Origin: JBHJHP01 sp042219825
GTDB taxonomy: Bacteria; Bacteroidota; Bacteroidia; Bacteroidales; UBA5342
Assembly (NCBI RefSeq): GCF_042219825.1
Contig: NZ_JBHJHQ010000008.1
Location: 242,940-306,939 of the forward strand
Direction of reading: 5' to 3'
DNA: 64,000 nt
The stretch's first letter is position 1. Each line of letters opens with the position of its first letter. The notes under the pieces were generated by a model. It did not search any database, had not been told where the DNA came from, and worked only from the letters and a program-made list of their open reading frames with translations. A program made the position numbers and the translations under genes. This document shows, piece by piece, positions 26,867 through 35,452 of this stretch.

Positions 26867-27955
26867 ATGATAACGAACAGACCTAAATATCTTTCCGACA
26901 ATATTGATTTTTATAACTCATTTCCACAGGGGTTTAATCTCGACATTGATTATAAAACTTTACCTCCATTATTAAACTTTGACTTTCATACATTAAATGG
27001 AATTCTTCCGTTAACAAAACCTCGATTCGAATTTATTGGAGAAAATAGTACTGTTGACGGTAAACGAGGAACAACAATTGAAGTAAATCCTAGTCCGATT
27101 GAATACGAATATTACAAAAGCATTGGAGTTACTGAATTTCAGGCGATTTCTATAATTTTTAATTTTTACGCTTTTAATAAAGTTGGAGAGAACGAAATTT
27201 TAGGAAAACCATATAGCGTTTCATTAATTCCAATGGAAAAGAATGGTAAAATTGACACTTGGAATATAGACTTGCTGAAAACCTTTGACTTAAGAGAGTT
27301 ATGCCAAAGAGGCGGTCATGTCTTTACTGACTTTAATCCAATTAAAGGTTGGTATTCAGGAATGGCAATGCACTATTCACTATTTTCTAAAATGCCAAGT
27401 ACAACGCATTCTGACAGTATTGGTTTTCAGTGGGGAATGTACTTCCTGTCTCCAATATTTGACAAGAAAGATGTAATTATGGCTGAAAATCATACTTATA
27501 GCAGACCAATAAATGCAAAATACAGAAAATATAAAACAAATCTTTACTATAAAACATTTCCAGATACAAGACCCAGAAGAATCTGGGGATGCGATTCTCC
27601 TATTGAATTATTTTTATTACAAGGATTTCATATTAGAGGACTCTCTCCAGAAATTCAAATGAGTATCTACAAAACTGGAGAAATCATTCCAAATTATTTT
27701 AAAATGCAAGAAGATGAAATTTGGCTAGGAGAAGAAAAGCTAATAACGGCAGCAGACTTTTTCTTTTCCGACAATAAACTTGCAATATTCTGTGATGGTT
27801 CTGAATTTCACGATGAAGCAAAAGATAAAATTATAGACTCTAAACTCGCTGATTTAGGAATCAAAAGCATGAGATTTTCGGGAAAAGAAATAACAGAACA
27901 AATTGAGAGTGTATTAGACAAAATAGAAAAAGAATTAAAAAACGGCAGCAGCTAA
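26867..27955 (+). CDS. Unrecognised protein with C-terminal nuclease-like (PD-(D/E)XK/DUF559-like) domain
   Basis: Start chosen at ATG 26867 (MITNRPKY); an upstream GTG would run through the repeat arm. 362 residues, no signal or membrane helix. Residues 1-240 match nothing I know. The last 110 residues read like a restriction-endonuclease fold: CDSPIELFLLQGF (early Glu), then AADFFFSDNKLAIFCDGSEFH (Asp and downstream acidic residue), then SKLADLGIKSMRFSGKEI, the usual end of DUF559/Vsr-type domains. The assignment rests on this pattern only. The gene sits exactly between two attC-like arms (GTTA at 26840, TAAC at 27953), a textbook single-gene cassette. A nuclease role, perhaps in defence, is inference. 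Confidence 0.6.
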   Translation: MITNRPKYLSDNIDFYNSFPQGFNLDIDYKTLPPLLNFDFHTLNGILPLTKPRFEFIGENSTVDGKRGTTIEVNPSPIEYEYYKSIGVTEFQAISIIFNFYAFNKVGENEILGKPYSVSLIPMEKNGKIDTWNIDLLKTFDLRELCQRGGHVFTDFNPIKGWYSGMAMHYSLFSKMPSTTHSDSIGFQWGMYFLSPIFDKKDVIMAENHTYSRPINAKYRKYKTNLYYKTFPDTRPRRIWGCDSPIELFLLQGFHIRGLSPEIQMSIYKTGEIIPNYFKMQEDEIWLGEEKLITAADFFFSDNKLAIFCDGSEFHDEAKDKIIDSKLADLGIKSMRFSGKEITEQIESVLDKIEKELKNGSS

Positions 27956-28083
27956 CACGTGGTATAAGGCATGGCTGGGTTCGTGCGGATTCGACAAGTC
28001 GAATCTCGTCCCAACCTCAGTTTCGGTCGGACACTCCGACTCTCGTCTGACCGCCACGACCTCATACCACCACCGTTACCAAC
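27953..28083 (+). other. attC-like palindrome with internal stems (cassette boundary)
   Basis: Left arm TAACACGTGGTATAAGGC begins at the stop codon of the preceding gene; right arm CTCATACCACCACCGTTA is its imperfect complement. Inside are further stems, including the perfect GATTCGAC/GTCGAATC and CGGTCGGA/TCCGACT. Total about 130 bp, in the size range of attC sites. Confidence 0.65.
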
Positions 28084-28117
28084 AAGGTGAAAAAGATGCA
28101 ATTGCAAAGTATAACAA

Positions 28118-29341
28118 ATGAAAATAACCTTAATATATCCGTATTATACAGAGAAAATTAGATCTACAAATAGAGTAGAATTTCCTCCACTAGGTTTATT
28201 ATATATTGCAAGTGTAATAGAATCAATGGGACACCAAATCAATGTAATTCCGATAGAGAACATAAACATTGATTTAAATACATTTGAAACTGTAGACATT
28301 ATAGGTTATGGTATAACATCCTCTGTCACTTATCCATTATTTCGCGAAATAAATGACAAATTACGAGATAAAGCTGAGTTCTTCATTTCAGGGAATTGTC
28401 ATACGAACTTTTTCCCAGAAATGGTATTGAATGAACTTAATTTGGATAAAGTATTCGTTGGAGAATCAGAAAATACACTCTATAAATTCATTAAAAATCC
28501 CAACCACAAAAAAGAAAAAATAATTGGAGATAAAGTTGATTTGGACAGTATCCCAATGCCAGCAAGACACCTTTTGCCCGACTCACTTATTTACTTAAAT
28601 AGCCGAGTTGGGGGAAAGTTGAATAATGTTATTAGTATGGTGTCTTCACGTGGCTGTTTAAATGATTGTACTTTCTGTGCCATCTACAATAAAAAATCCA
28701 TACGTTATAGATCACCTGAGAATTTCGAGAATGAAATTATACAATTAAAAACATATTATCCCAAAGTAACAGGCATTGTTTTATTAGATGAGAATTTCAC
28801 AATTAGTAATGAACATGTATTGAATATATCCAAGATTCTGAAAAAACATAATCTTCCATTCGAATGTAATTCGAGAGTAGATACTTTAAATGAAGAAAAT
28901 ATAAAGACATTAACAAATAACGAATGTGCAGAGGTTCGAATTGGGTTAGAATCAGGCTCTACCCAACTTTTGAAAAAAATGAATAAGAGAATGACTCTGT
29001 CACAAGTTGAACAAGTTTTAAAATTGTGTAAAACTAAAGGATTAGCGGTAAAACTTTACTTAATGCATGGTTTTCCCGGAGAAAATATGCAGACCACAAA
29101 TGAAACTATAAAATTTATTGAGCAGAATAAAAAAAGTATAAATAGAATTGCGTTATATAGATTCTCTCCTCTTCCAGGTTCAAAAATTTTTAATTCATCA
29201 AAAATTAATAAAAGAAGCTGGGAAGATTATACAATTTATATGAATGATTTACATTGGTATGGATCGGAAGAAGACTACAATGAATTAAATTTATCATATT
29301 CAAAACTTAGCGAATATTTAAATCAAACTTTTTATAAATGA
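28118..29341 (+). CDS. B12-binding-domain radical SAM protein
   Basis: 407 residues. N-terminal half resembles a cobalamin-binding Rossmann domain (LIYPYY...FPPLGLLYIASVIESMGH, then VDIIGYGITSS). Radical SAM core from about 170: SSRGCLNDCTFC with cluster cysteines 180, 184, 187; later VRIGLESGSTQLLKKMNK and LMHGFPGE, typical of the Elp3/MiaB-like barrel. Related proteins carry out methylations or rearrangements; the substrate cannot be guessed. Its stop overlaps the next start by 4 bp (ATGA), and three genes are coupled in a row. Low-GC compared with the carbohydrate genes, suggesting transfer. The CLNDCTFC cluster and B12-like domain distinguish it from prokaryotic viperins. Confidence 0.88.
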   Translation: MKITLIYPYYTEKIRSTNRVEFPPLGLLYIASVIESMGHQINVIPIENINIDLNTFETVDIIGYGITSSVTYPLFREINDKLRDKAEFFISGNCHTNFFPEMVLNELNLDKVFVGESENTLYKFIKNPNHKKEKIIGDKVDLDSIPMPARHLLPDSLIYLNSRVGGKLNNVISMVSSRGCLNDCTFCAIYNKKSIRYRSPENFENEIIQLKTYYPKVTGIVLLDENFTISNEHVLNISKILKKHNLPFECNSRVDTLNEENIKTLTNNECAEVRIGLESGSTQLLKKMNKRMTLSQVEQVLKLCKTKGLAVKLYLMHGFPGENMQTTNETIKFIEQNKKSINRIALYRFSPLPGSKIFNSSKINKRSWEDYTIYMNDLHWYGSEEDYNELNLSYSKLSEYLNQTFYK

Positions 29342-30372
29342 ACCAAAACATAAATATTTTCATAGGCTCATCCGTTGAAGGTCTGGAATTGGCGCATAAA
29401 ATACAAGAAAAGCTTGACTATGATGGCTACTCTGTTTGGATTTGGGAAGACGTTTATAATCTTTCAACCCAAACATTGGAAAGACTTGAAGAAATTAAAG
29501 ATCAATATCATTTTGGAATATTTATTCTATCGGCAGATGATTTAGTTATGAAAAGAAATGAAATTCAATGGTCTGCCCGAGATAATGTGCTTCTTGAATT
29601 AGGTTTTTTTATGGGATTCATTGGGAGGAAAAGATGTTTTATTGTAATGCCAAGAAATATCGACATAACGATACCATCTGATATTTCTGGCTTAACTCTG
29701 GCTACTTATGATCCAAAAAAACAACTTACTAGTGCAATTGGTCCTGCAATAAATAAGATAAGGGAATCAATCAAAGAGCTTTTATTGAATTCTGACCTAA
29801 ATATGCCAATTCACTATTATAATTTTCGTAATATAGATTCTTATACAGAAGAAATTTCAAAGTCAACAAATAGAATTTTTATTTTATCGCTGAGAACAAG
29901 AGGCTTTATCGAAGACCACAAGTCTGATAATGGAGAAAGGTTGCTTAATGCATTGAAGAATGGAACAAAAATTCGAATATTGCTATTTGACCCATATATT
30001 GAATTAAAAGATTCCAAATATTTACCAACAAAAACAGGAGAAATTCTATCAATTTTTTCTGGAGACGGAAAATCTCAAGAGTCTTGGCATGAATCTCTAA
30101 CAAGAACGTTAGATTTTGTAAACTTCATTGAGACCAAAGGGACTGAAATGAAGTATTCTGGCTCAATTGAAGTAAAGTTTCACTGCTCTCCAATAATAAC
30201 AATGCTTTTTTTCATTGATAACAATTTATATTTTGGACCATATCTATTAAACTCTGACCATATAAAATCTCCGACATTTAAAATCAATTTACAACATCAA
30301 TTATTTAATAGATATTTGAATCATTTTAATGATCTTTGGAATGAATCAAGATTAACTAGAGAAATCTACTAA
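29338..30372 (+). CDS. TIR-domain protein of the CAP12/Pycsar-effector type with PLD-like C-terminal domain
   Basis: 344 residues. Residues 1-135 fit the TIR-like nucleotide-binding family PF10137: NIFIGSSVEGLELAHKIQ, then WEDVYNLSTQTLERLEE, FGIFILSADD, and ARDNVLLELGFFMG with the likely NADase Glu87, then RCFIVMP. Such domains cleave NAD+ on receipt of a signal, causing abortive infection, in CBASS and Pycsar. Residues about 155-340 (FILSLRTRGFI...ILLFDPYIEL...IEVKFHCSPI...LYFGPYLL) look like a phospholipase-D-like fold without the HxK motif, similar to DUF5919-type partners; this is a tentative reading. Overlaps both neighbours (ATGA, TAATG). No cyclase is seen nearby, so the activating signal is unknown. 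Confidence 0.82.
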   Translation: MNQNINIFIGSSVEGLELAHKIQEKLDYDGYSVWIWEDVYNLSTQTLERLEEIKDQYHFGIFILSADDLVMKRNEIQWSARDNVLLELGFFMGFIGRKRCFIVMPRNIDITIPSDISGLTLATYDPKKQLTSAIGPAINKIRESIKELLLNSDLNMPIHYYNFRNIDSYTEEISKSTNRIFILSLRTRGFIEDHKSDNGERLLNALKNGTKIRILLFDPYIELKDSKYLPTKTGEILSIFSGDGKSQESWHESLTRTLDFVNFIETKGTEMKYSGSIEVKFHCSPIITMLFFIDNNLYFGPYLLNSDHIKSPTFKINLQHQLFNRYLNHFNDLWNESRLTREIY

Positions 30373-31490
30373 TGCATTTAAATAGTTTACCATATTATTT
30401 TGAAGATGTTTTAAAGGTTGACGAGGTTAAAAGATTAAGCGGTATTAGATTCCACGGAACATTGTCATTTTTTAAAAAAAACAACAACTTTTCAAGTCGT
30501 TTAGAACATTCTATTAAAGTTGCTGAATTTGCATATCACATATCAGATAAGCATAATTTTAATAACGATATTACGGATGCATTCATTCTATCTGCATTGT
30601 TACACGATATTGGACATTTACCATTTTCTCACATTTTAGAACCTTTATATAGGTCTTCATCGTTGAATTATCACGAAGGAGTCACTAGTTTAATCATAAG
30701 GAGATTAATAGCCAAAAATGAACAAATAAGAAAAATATTTAACGATAAAGTATTATCAATTTGCTTATCGCTTTTTAATCATTCAAATGAATATTCAGTT
30801 CTTGAAAACTTATTATTTGGTTTTTTATCATTAGATACAATTGAAGGCATTGATAGAGCTTGCAAACCATTAGACAAGGAAGAGTTGACCTATGATCCTT
30901 TGAAAATAGTTGACAACATAATAATCGACGGTAATAACATATTAATTTCCAATGAAGCAATTTCAGAAGTTTTAAAATTTAGAGATGTAAAGAAAAATTT
31001 ATACAATAATTATATTTCTTCAGAAAAAGCAATATCTCTGAGTGCCATGATTATAAAAGCTTCTCAGATAAGTTTGTCAGACAAAAAACTTATTAAAGAT
31101 TTACCAAAACTTAATGACTTTCAAATTCAAGATATGATGTTAGAAAACGAATTTTCTAGAGAAATAATTGGAATGATTGTTAATAAAAACTTATTCGAAA
31201 AATTACCCCAAAATATAGATGAGCTTGAAACTAGCAACGAAAATACCCTAACAGCGTATGTTAATGAATTTGAATACAGATTTAATGAAAATAAGATAGA
31301 TTCTTTACAATACTGTTTTAATTCTAAATTTTCTGAGAATTTTTTCTTGTTAAGTGACATAGTACCTTTTTTAAAATACTCTAGAATTTTTAAAGAAGAA
31401 CCAACAATATATATCCCTTCAAATACAAAATCAAGTATGTCATTTGATATCGAAAAATTGAAAGCGCAGGATAGGTTTACATGGTGGTAA
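30372..31490 (+). CDS. HD-domain phosphohydrolase (SAMHD1/dGTPase-like)
   Basis: 372 residues. The HD signature is complete: RLEHSIKVAEFA (His46), LLHDIGHLPFSH (His78-Asp79, His82, His87) and LDTIEGIDRA (Asp155/Asp161), in the arrangement of SAMHD1/dGTPase-type HD proteins that hydrolyse nucleotides. The C-terminal 200 residues are unrecognised. The ATG overlaps the TIR stop (TAATG), so the two are translationally coupled. In defence settings HD enzymes can deplete dNTPs or degrade second messengers; either could fit a TIR partner, as effector or as off-switch (inference). Confidence 0.82.
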   Translation: MHLNSLPYYFEDVLKVDEVKRLSGIRFHGTLSFFKKNNNFSSRLEHSIKVAEFAYHISDKHNFNNDITDAFILSALLHDIGHLPFSHILEPLYRSSSLNYHEGVTSLIIRRLIAKNEQIRKIFNDKVLSICLSLFNHSNEYSVLENLLFGFLSLDTIEGIDRACKPLDKEELTYDPLKIVDNIIIDGNNILISNEAISEVLKFRDVKKNLYNNYISSEKAISLSAMIIKASQISLSDKKLIKDLPKLNDFQIQDMMLENEFSREIIGMIVNKNLFEKLPQNIDELETSNENTLTAYVNEFEYRFNENKIDSLQYCFNSKFSENFFLLSDIVPFLKYSRIFKEEPTIYIPSNTKSSMSFDIEKLKAQDRFTWW

Positions 31491-31556
31491 CATCGTTATC
31501 TATTATTTATGATTAGTCTGGAAATTCATTTATCACAATACAAACAAAACACCCAG

Positions 31557-31696
31557 TTGCTAACACAGTACATATTGCAGGGCGGGGTTCGGTGGTACGC
31601 CAACTGCGGATTTTCGCATCGCAGTTCCACGTCCGCCGGCTGGCGGACAGGAACGCTCTTCGAAATCTGCAACGACAATTACAAGTGACCGTTGTA
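31557..31696 (+). other. attC-like palindrome with two strong internal hairpins (cassette boundary)
   Basis: Left arm CTAACACAGTACATATTGCAG and right arm CTGCAACGACAATTACAAG...ACCGTTG pair imperfectly over about 20 bp. Inside are AACTGCG/CGCAGTT and the perfect GTCCGCC/GGCGGAC stem. It starts 70 bp after the HD gene stop and ends 17 bp before the next gene. Confidence 0.6.
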
Positions 31697-31713
31697 CAAA
31701 AAATTTAAAAAAG

Positions 31714-32151
31714 ATGGATAAAGATAAATTTCAGATACTTCAACTTCTTGTAGATATATCCGAAAAAGAAAGTGATAGAACATGGAAACGTTATTCTATA
31801 ATGTTAACGATAAACAGTGCATTAATTTCATTTTTCACTTTTTCAGGAACTGAATTGGACTTGTATGTAAAAATAGCTTTTTGTCTTTTTGGAATATTTT
31901 TTTCAGTAATATGGAGATACATAATAATAATCTCAAAATATTATGAAAAAAGATGGCATCTTGACATAGAGGCATTAATAGGAGAGGACGAAATGTTAAA
32001 TAAATACATAAAAGCTAGACCAGCTAAATCTGCTAGAATACCCAAACCTATAAAGCTTAGTTCTACAGGATTATCAAAACTCATACCAATAGGATTTATC
32101 ATTTTATGGATTTTATTTATTGCTAATGAAATAGTAAAATTCTGTTTATAA
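31714..32151 (+). CDS. Small membrane protein, unknown function
   Basis: 145 residues. Hydrophobic segments at about 28-45, 50-70 and 122-142, with a basic/acidic loop between the second and third (KYYEKRWHLDIEALIGEDEMLNKYIKARPAKSAR). No signal peptide or family recognised. It starts 17 bp after one attC-like site, and its TAA stop is the first three bases of the next, so it is a complete one-gene cassette. Confidence 0.75.
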   Translation: MDKDKFQILQLLVDISEKESDRTWKRYSIMLTINSALISFFTFSGTELDLYVKIAFCLFGIFFSVIWRYIIIISKYYEKRWHLDIEALIGEDEMLNKYIKARPAKSARIPKPIKLSSTGLSKLIPIGFIILWILFIANEIVKFCL

Positions 32152-32273
32152 CAAAAAATATAGTGCATTTGGCAGATAGTGCTAAAAATGCAGATGGTAG
32201 AAATTAATTAATATAATAGTAAATTGAAAGTGTTGAGAATTGTAATGCCAAACGCACCATATTCAAACCGTTA
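32149..32273 (+). other. attC-like palindrome, best-paired copy (cassette boundary)
   Basis: The left arm (TAAC at 32149, then AAAAAATATAGTGCATTTGGCA) aligns almost base for base with the complement of the right arm (TGCCAAACGCACCATATTC...ACCGTTA ending 32273). Over 26 positions few mismatches occur, plus a small bulge near the TAAC end, a feature of real attC sites. Length 125 bp. Confidence 0.7.
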
Positions 32274-32367
32274 CTGGCCATTTTTAAAAACCAATTTGAC
32301 AGGAAAATGCAACCATAAAAAGGAATATGACATCTTGATTAAAACGAAATCTTAAAACCTACAAATT

Positions 32368-33195
32368 ATGAAACAGTTAATCAAATATTTCTGCTTAGCG
32401 AGTATGATTTTGTTTCTTATGTCTTCCTGCGAAAAAGACGATCCTGAAGTGAATCATCTCAATGACAACGATTTCATCAAATCAGAAGTATCAAATGATA
32501 ATATCATTTCCAATTATAAATACAACGCTATTAGGAAAATTGCCGAAACAGAGGAGATATATTTTTACAACAAATATCTGTACGACAATGATGGCAGACT
32601 AACTAGCCGTGAAACCGCTATAGACCCATCAGTGTTATCTTCTTCGTTGCCAACTGAAAAAACAGAATTAATGACCGGGGAAAACAGTTCCATATCGAGT
32701 CGCCAAATTTTTAAATATGATGAAAATGGGAGGTTATTGGAAATTGAGAATTATTTTAAAACAGAAGAAGATAAATTTGAGTTACGGTCAAAACAGAGTT
32801 TTGAATTTATTGACGGGAAAATTGTAACAAGGAATATACACAATGAAAATGGAGAGATTACACAATTTAATGTTTATGAATATGACGAAAACTGGAACGT
32901 AAAAAACGAAAAATATTACAGTTACCTTTCTACTGAAAGCACCCAGCCAAAATTGATAAGTGAAAAATCCTTTAAGTTTGATAATAAGAAGAATCCTTTC
33001 AAAATTCTCAATGAACTGGGCAGTCCTGGACTTTTCACAAATTCAAATAATATAATTGAAACAAATCTGATCAGACATGAAGAAGTTCCGGGGTTTGAAA
33101 AATATTCAACCAGTACGACATCCTATGAATATAATCAAAATGATTATCCGATTAAGGTCATAACTGAAAACAGTGAATATGAATACAGATATTAA
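32368..33195 (+). CDS. Lipoprotein with YD-like repeats, unknown function
   Basis: 275 residues. Lipoprotein signal with lipobox LMSSC. The body has short tyrosine-rich repeats of the kind YLYDNDGRLTSR, FKYDENGRLLEIE and YEYDENWNVKNEKYY, resembling RHS/YD-type or MORN-like beta-strand repeats often found in Bacteroidota surface lipoproteins. No catalytic residues recognised. Same repeat style appears in the T9SS protein at 47660-49165. Confidence 0.75.
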   Translation: MKQLIKYFCLASMILFLMSSCEKDDPEVNHLNDNDFIKSEVSNDNIISNYKYNAIRKIAETEEIYFYNKYLYDNDGRLTSRETAIDPSVLSSSLPTEKTELMTGENSSISSRQIFKYDENGRLLEIENYFKTEEDKFELRSKQSFEFIDGKIVTRNIHNENGEITQFNVYEYDENWNVKNEKYYSYLSTESTQPKLISEKSFKFDNKKNPFKILNELGSPGLFTNSNNIIETNLIRHEEVPGFEKYSTSTTSYEYNQNDYPIKVITENSEYEYRY

Positions 33196-33204
33196 AAACC
33201 TCTT

Positions 33205-33237
33205 CGAAATCCGCTACAACATCTACCAACCGTTAGC
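33205..33237 (+). other. Right half of an attC-like site
   Basis: AATCCGCTACAACATCTACC then AACCGTTAGCGG matches the 3' arm of the other palindromes, but no matching TAAC left arm precedes it, so it is a partial or decayed site. Confidence 0.4.
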
Positions 33238-33297
33238 GGTAAGATTGAAGAAAACAAAAGAATATAGAAATCAGTGGATTAATCAAGAAAACCAAAA

Positions 33298-33891
33298 ATG
33301 AATAAAAAAGTATTATTATTTCTTGCACAAGGATTTGAAGAGTACGAGGCGGGTGTATTCACTGACGTAATTGGCTGGAGTAGAATATTAGGTAATGAGC
33401 CAGTGGACATGATTACCACCGGACTTAGACCTGAAATAAAATGCAAATGGAATTTTAATGTTCGTCCTGAAATTGAATTTGACAAAATCAACATCAATGA
33501 CTATGACGCATTAGCAATACCAGGTGGATTTGAAGATGCTGGTTTTTATGAAGATGCGTTTGATGAACGGTTTTTAAATTTGATACGGGATTTCGATAAA
33601 GATGGAAAAATAATCGCAGCTGTTTGTGTAGCAGCAATTCCAATTGGGAAATCAGGAGTTTTGAAAGGTAGAAACGCAACTACTTATGATTTGTCTAACG
33701 GATTTAGAAGGAAACAACTTGCAGATTTTGGAGTAAATGTTCAAGACAAGCATGTTGTTGTTGACAAAAACATTATAACGTCGACTGGACCAGCAACCGG
33801 ACTAGAAGTTTCATTTAAATTATTGGAAATGTTGACTTCTACAAAAAATGTTGATGAGATAAAAAAACATATGAGATTTACAAACAAATGA
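33298..33891 (+). CDS. DJ-1/PfpI-family protein
   Basis: 197 residues spanning one DJ-1/PfpI domain. Seen: LLFLAQGFEEYEAGVFTD (conserved early Glu), ALAIPGGFEDAGFYED, and the nucleophile elbow IIAAVCVAAIPIGKSG with Cys110. The His usually next to the Cys is replaced by Val111, so protease or chaperone claims should be cautious; many members act on glyoxals or remain uncharacterised. It lies just after a half attC-like site. Confidence 0.88.
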   Translation: MNKKVLLFLAQGFEEYEAGVFTDVIGWSRILGNEPVDMITTGLRPEIKCKWNFNVRPEIEFDKININDYDALAIPGGFEDAGFYEDAFDERFLNLIRDFDKDGKIIAAVCVAAIPIGKSGVLKGRNATTYDLSNGFRRKQLADFGVNVQDKHVVVDKNIITSTGPATGLEVSFKLLEMLTSTKNVDEIKKHMRFTNK

Positions 33892-34018
33892 CAAAAAAGC
33901 CAGTCTACAACAAATTGTCATATGGGAAGCAGCCACAACGAAATTATTGGAGACACAGAGATTGGAATAGACCAATCAGATAATAAAAACCAGAACACAT
34001 TAAAAACAGGCATACATT

Positions 34019-34846
34019 ATGAGTACCAAACAGCTATGTTACATTATTTTATTTTTTACCGTATCGTTTTCGTTGAAGGCACAAAATGAGGTGATAAAAA
34101 TATGGCCAAAGCTGGCACCAGGCACTGAGGGCATGGAGAATAACGAACAATGGAGAGACAAAAGATCCGTGACAAATGTTTATCAGCCCGATCTGACTGT
34201 TTTTTTGGCTAATGGGCAAACTGAACTCACACCTGCAGTAATCATATTCCCTGGAGGAGGTTACAATCAGGTTGTTATGGCAAAAGAAGGCTATAAAATT
34301 GCAGAATGGCTCAACGAACACGGCATTACAGCTTTTGTTCTTAAATATCGATTAAATCGTGATGCAGCACTAAGGGATGCACAAAGAGCGATGAGTCTGA
34401 TTCGATCAGATGCTGCAAAATATAATATTGACAGAAATAAGATCGGTGTTATTGGTTTTTCTGCCGGTGCACATCTTGCGGGTAATCTTTCCGCTAATTA
34501 CCTTACCCGGGCATACTATGACCCGATTGATACAGTATCATCCAGACCTGATTTTATGATAGGAGTCTATAGCAGCTATCAGGGAATTAAATGTCATGAG
34601 AATTTCCCTCCAACATTTCTGGTTCATGCAGGAAATGATTTAAAAGCACCAGTGCAGGGATGTGTTGAACTGTATTTAGGTCTACTCGCAAATAAGGTTC
34701 CGGCAGAGATGCACATATACGAACATGGTGGACATGGTTTTGCTTTGGAAACAAATAAAGGAGAGGCGATAACAAGTACAGTAATGGATTGGTCAGATCG
34801 TTGCATAGAATGGCTTAAATTAAGAGGGATTCTAAAAATGGACTAA
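34019..34846 (+). CDS. Secreted alpha/beta-hydrolase (acetyl-esterase/BD-FAE-like)
   Basis: 275 residues; signal peptide ending SFSLKAQ. Oxyanion motif FPGGGYNQV, nucleophile elbow GFSAG (Ser148), acid in HAGNDLKAP and His in HGGHGF give a full catalytic triad, in the BD-FAE/esterase-lipase family that includes acetylxylan esterases. Such enzymes often deacylate plant glycans, yet here no xylan genes are near, so substrate is open. Single-gene unit. Confidence 0.88.
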   Translation: MSTKQLCYIILFFTVSFSLKAQNEVIKIWPKLAPGTEGMENNEQWRDKRSVTNVYQPDLTVFLANGQTELTPAVIIFPGGGYNQVVMAKEGYKIAEWLNEHGITAFVLKYRLNRDAALRDAQRAMSLIRSDAAKYNIDRNKIGVIGFSAGAHLAGNLSANYLTRAYYDPIDTVSSRPDFMIGVYSSYQGIKCHENFPPTFLVHAGNDLKAPVQGCVELYLGLLANKVPAEMHIYEHGGHGFALETNKGEAITSTVMDWSDRCIEWLKLRGILKMD

Positions 34847-35147
34847 CTCACGAATGAATTGATTTATTTCAAATTGCCAGAGCCAATGTGCAAATTCCTG
34901 CCATAGATTAATATTAACAATAACATCAGTATACAAAACTTTGTAAATTGCGGTTTCTTTAGTATGCGCAGCCCGTATTCACGCCTGATCGTCTTTCGTG
35001 CTAATCGAACGGACAATCACGCGAAATCAACTACAGCAATCCAGAATCTAATGTTGCTTCAACTTTGGAAAAAATACTTCGCAGTGTAGTTAATTTGGAA
35101 TTTAATATACTAACTGATTAAACAGTTAATTTAAAAGAGAATTTCAA
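34847..35147. other. Intergenic stretch; possible operator before the sigma operon
   Basis: No gene seen. Near the right end the inverted repeat TAACTG (35111-35116)/CAGTTA (35123-35128), spaced 6 bp, lies 20 bp before the next ATG and could be a regulator site; alternatively it is chance in AT-rich DNA. Confidence 0.3.
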
Positions 35148-35438
35148 ATGGAAAATCTAAGTACCAATGAATGGAAAATTTTTAAGGGAGCAGGCTGGTT
35201 ATTAGGAATTGTGCTCTCAATTGTAAGTGCACTTGTTGTATTCACCTTATCTAAAAATTTGGCTGCTGCTGTTTCAGCGGCTTTACCAATTGGAGTTTTT
35301 GCAGGAATTAGTATAGAGCAAAAATTTCAGGGGGAAAATGAGGCAATCAATCCTGCGAAAACTAACATAATGATTGGTTCATTACTACTTGGTTTTATCA
35401 TTTTCGTTGCACTTTATATTATTCTTCAACTTTTATAA
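35148..35438 (+). CDS. Small membrane protein upstream of ECF sigma factor
   Basis: 96 residues with three hydrophobic segments (about 15-33, 36-53, 73-96). No family recognised. It precedes the sigma factor gene by 14 bp, so the three genes 35148-36681 form one operon, and it may take part in the same envelope response. Confidence 0.75.
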   Translation: MENLSTNEWKIFKGAGWLLGIVLSIVSALVVFTLSKNLAAAVSAALPIGVFAGISIEQKFQGENEAINPAKTNIMIGSLLLGFIIFVALYIILQLL

Positions 35439-35452
35439 CTCGTTTTAACAGC

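Noticed and set aside
34970..35045. Palindrome-rich stretch around CGTCTTTCGTGCTAATCGAACGG
   Set aside because: Considered as another cassette boundary; no TAAC/GTTA ends and no long pairing arms were found.
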